Assembly: GCA_947455805.1 (NCBI GenBank) | Contig: CANGSN010000118.1 | Location: 1-8,354 of the forward strand | DNA: 8,354 bases | Direction: 5' to 3' | From: Planctomycetota bacterium | GTDB lineage: Bacteria; Planctomycetota; UBA1135; UBA2386 | Shown: positions 5,411-8,354 of the stretch, piece after piece | How positions within the stretch are numbered: the first letter of the stretch is position 1 | Layout: each line of letters begins with the position of its first letter | The notes under the pieces: generated by a model | Seen by the model: the letters and a program-made list of their open reading frames with translations, nothing else | Databases searched by the model: none | Told to the model about the DNA's origin: nothing | Made by a program: the position numbers and the translations under genes

Positions 5411-6754
5411 TCACTGCAGCTGCGACAGCACGCCGGGCGGCACCAGCACGCCGCCGATCGCGTGCACGAGGCCGTTGCCGGCCAGCACGTCGGTGGTCAG
5501 CACCGGCTGGCCGTCGAGCAGCAGGCCGTTGCCGCCGGTCGTCACCGGCACGCTCGGGCCGAGCAGCGTCGGCAGCCCCTGGCCGGCGCGCGCGGTGATC
5601 CACTTCGCGGTCTGCGGCGTCGGCAGCACGTGGAACTGCAGGATCTGCGTCAGCACCGGCAGGTTCGCCGGCTGCAGCAGCTGCTGCAGCAGGCCGGCGG
5701 GCAGGGCGGCGAACGCGGCGTCGGTCGGCGCCAGCACCGTGAACGGGCCGCCCATCGCGTCGGCGAAGGTCGCCGTCAGGTTGGTGGCGTTCAGCGCGGC
5801 GATCAGCGTCGAGAAGCCGAGCTGCTGGGCGGTCGCGGCGATCGGGGCCGGGACCGTCAGCACCGCGTCGAGCACGTGCACGATGCCGTTCGTGCAGGGG
5901 ATGTTGAAGCTGCGGATGCGCGTGCCGTTGACCTGCGCCTGCCCGCTGGCGGTGCGGAACAGCACCGAGGAGCCCTGCACGGTCTCGGCGAGCTCGCCCG
6001 CCAGGGCGGCGCCGGCGTCGGTGCGCGACGGCAGCACGTGGTAGGTCAGGATGCGCGCGAGGTCGGCCTGGTTGGCCGGCAGCAACAGCGTGTCGAGCGT
6101 GCCGGGCGGCAGTGCGGCGAACGCGGCATCGGTCGGCGCCAGCACCGTGAACGGGCCCGGCCCCGACAGCGTCGACGCGAGGCCGGCGGCCTGCACCGCC
6201 GCGACCAGCGTCGAGAGGCCGCGCGCCTGCAGCGTCGCCACCAACGACTGCGGCGGCAGCAGCACCGTGTCGACGACGTGGACGACGCCGTTCGCGGCGG
6301 TGACGTCGGCGGTGGTGACCTTGCCGTCGTTGACGAACAGGTCGTTGCCGATCGCGTCGATCGCGAGGGCCGCGCCGCCGAGCGTGTTGGCGCTGCTCAG
6401 CGTGCGCGCCGTGCTGCTCGGCACCGCGCCGGCGACCACGTGGTAGCTCAGGATGTCGATCAGCTGCTGGCGGTTCGCCGGCTGCAGCAGGCTGTCGACG
6501 GTGCCGGGCGGAAGCGCAGCGAACGCTGCGTCGCTCGGCGCGAACAAGGTCAGCTGGGTGCTGCCGGCGAGGTCGTCGTCGAGGCCGGCGGCCTGCAGCG
6601 CTGCGGCCAGCGTGTTCAGGCCGAGGCCCTGCAGCGAGCCGGTGATGGTCGGCGTGGCCCCGGCGGTGCTGGGATTGCTGTCATTGTCGGAGCAGCCGGC
6701 GAGGCCGAAGGCCGCCATTGCGGCGAGCAGGGTCACGGTACGGAGGGGTGCCAT
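5411..6754 (-). CDS. Secreted lipoprotein with three FAS1 (fasciclin) domains
   Basis: The 447-residue product starts with a short basic/hydrophobic signal peptide (MAPLRTVTLLAAMAAFG) and a lipobox LAGC with the lipidated cysteine at residue 21. It is then acidic/Asn-Ser rich (DNDSNPSTAG), so it is predicted to be exported and membrane-anchored. Three FAS1 repeats follow, at about 39-168, 170-303 and 305-440. Each has the first conserved box (LTLFAPSDAAFAALP, FTVLAPTDAAFAALP, FTVLAPTDAAFAALP), a Tyr/Phe-His motif (SYHV, TYHV, QFHV) and the second conserved box (NGVVHVVDTVLLP, NGIVHVLDAVLTVP, NGLVHAIGGVLVP). FAS1 domains serve adhesion or matrix binding; the bacterial role is mostly undefined. 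The ATG at 6754 is chosen because it yields the signal peptide. The same frame stays open far upstream, but that part is antisense to the biotin carboxylase gene. No Shine-Dalgarno is present: the leader there is an ACC repeat. Confidence 0.93.
   Translation of the reverse strand: MAPLRTVTLLAAMAAFGLAGCSDNDSNPSTAGATPTITGSLQGLGLNTLAAALQAAGLDDDLAGSTQLTLFAPSDAAFAALPPGTVDSLLQPANRQQLIDILSYHVVAGAVPSSTARTLSSANTLGGAALAIDAIGNDLFVNDGKVTTADVTAANGVVHVVDTVLLPPQSLVATLQARGLSTLVAAVQAAGLASTLSGPGPFTVLAPTDAAFAALPPGTLDTLLLPANQADLARILTYHVLPSRTDAGAALAGELAETVQGSSVLFRTASGQAQVNGTRIRSFNIPCTNGIVHVLDAVLTVPAPIAATAQQLGFSTLIAALNATNLTATFADAMGGPFTVLAPTDAAFAALPAGLLQQLLQPANLPVLTQILQFHVLPTPQTAKWITARAGQGLPTLLGPSVPVTTGGNGLLLDGQPVLTTDVLAGNGLVHAIGGVLVPPGVLSQLQ
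5706..5749 (-). repeat. 44-base repeat, copy in FAS1 domain 3
   Basis: These 44 bases are identical at 43 of 44 positions to 6114-6157. They encode the first conserved FAS1 box of domain 3 (FTVLAPTDAAFAA). The match includes synonymous positions, so it exceeds what protein conservation alone requires. Confidence 0.8.
6114..6157 (-). repeat. 44-base repeat, copy in FAS1 domain 2
   Basis: This is the partner of 5706-5749, differing by one base. It encodes the same box in FAS1 domain 2. The corresponding part of domain 1 (around 6508-6550) is clearly more diverged at the DNA level. Confidence 0.8.
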
Positions 6755-6764
6755 GGGACGATTC

Positions 6765-6782
6765 GGTGGTGGTGGTGGTGGT
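6765..6782. repeat. Trinucleotide repeat (GGT)6, read as (ACC)6 in the FAS1 leader
   Basis: Six uninterrupted GGT units on the plus strand (ACC on the minus strand) end 10 bases before the FAS1 start codon, covering the place where a Shine-Dalgarno would be expected. It is outside the coding sequence. Confidence 0.85.
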
Positions 6783-6795
6783 GGGGAGATCGGGC

Positions 6796-6821
6796 CCGGT
6801 CCGCGGGGGGGCGCGGACCGG
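6796..6821. repeat. Perfect 10-bp inverted repeat with a G6/C6 loop
   Basis: CCGGTCCGCG at 6796-6805 and CGCGGACCGG at 6812-6821 are exact reverse complements around six G residues (six C on the minus strand). The hairpin would be very stable in RNA or DNA. It lies 41 bases upstream of the FAS1 start in its leader, with no U-tract on either side. A role as operator, leader hairpin or transcription barrier between the divergent genes is possible but unproven. Confidence 0.75.
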
Positions 6822-6970
6822 CCGCAAGGAACGGGGAGATTTTCGGCACGGTTTCCGCGGCGGATGCGCCCGCGTTCCCGCATGCGTGCGAACGCGGTAG
6901 TTCGCCACAACCTGTTACCGACGCCGGCTGGTTGGCTTCCGGGTCCGCCGGCAGCTACCCTCCGCGCCCC

Positions 6971-8354
<1,384 letters not shown>

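Larger units (their letters stand above)
6755..6970. promoter_or_regulatory. Divergent intergenic region, FAS1 lipoprotein / biotin carboxylase
   Basis: These 216 bases separate two outward-reading start codons and must hold both promoters or leaders. Visible structure is confined to the half nearest the FAS1 gene: the GGT/ACC repeat at 6765-6782 and a perfect hairpin at 6796-6821. The rest (6822-6970) is ordinary GC-rich sequence with a modestly AT-richer patch around 6838-6852. I could not assign a convincing -35/-10 pair, and no Shine-Dalgarno precedes the ATG at 6971. Confidence 0.45.

Overview
The window is very GC-rich, densely coded bacterial chromosome. It carries a methylmalonyl-CoA (propionyl-CoA carboxylation) gene set, interrupted by a block of three complete genes on the opposite strand. 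Several genes lack a clear Shine-Dalgarno sequence. The mix of a FAS1 lipoprotein, a Gfo/Idh/MocA oxidoreductase and an MCE/PccB pair would suit a high-GC Gram-negative-type lineage such as Planctomycetota or Myxococcota. That placement is a low-confidence inference: no rRNA or other phylogenetic marker is present beyond protein style.

Layout. Bases 1-40 (minus) hold the first 13 codons of mutM (Fpg DNA glycosylase), which leaves the window to the left. Divergent from it, 147-2136 (plus) holds methylmalonyl-CoA epimerase and the carboxyltransferase (beta) subunit of propionyl-CoA carboxylase, overlapping by 8 bases. Bases 2137-2528 contain no intact gene. They hold a nested inverted repeat and the start of a truncated minus-strand gene with its own ribosome binding site. 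Minus-strand genes follow: an AlbA_2/Schlafen-type ATP-binding protein (2529-4211), a Gfo/Idh/MocA NAD(P)-dependent oxidoreductase (4282-5355) and a secreted lipoprotein with three FAS1 domains (5411-6754). Divergent from the lipoprotein, after a 216-base intergenic region with a perfect hairpin and a trinucleotide repeat, is a biotin carboxylase gene (6971 to beyond the right edge).

Function. The epimerase, carboxyltransferase and biotin carboxylase fit one pathway: propionyl-CoA to (S)-methylmalonyl-CoA to (R)-methylmalonyl-CoA, which feeds methylmalonyl-CoA mutase and succinyl-CoA. No biotin carrier or mutase is visible; they would lie outside the window. The minus-strand block has no evident link to that pathway. 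Its least ordinary part is the AlbA_2/GHKL-type protein followed, on the same strand, by the cut-off start of another gene. This looks like the eroded end of an accessory, possibly defence-related, module, but that reading is an inference.
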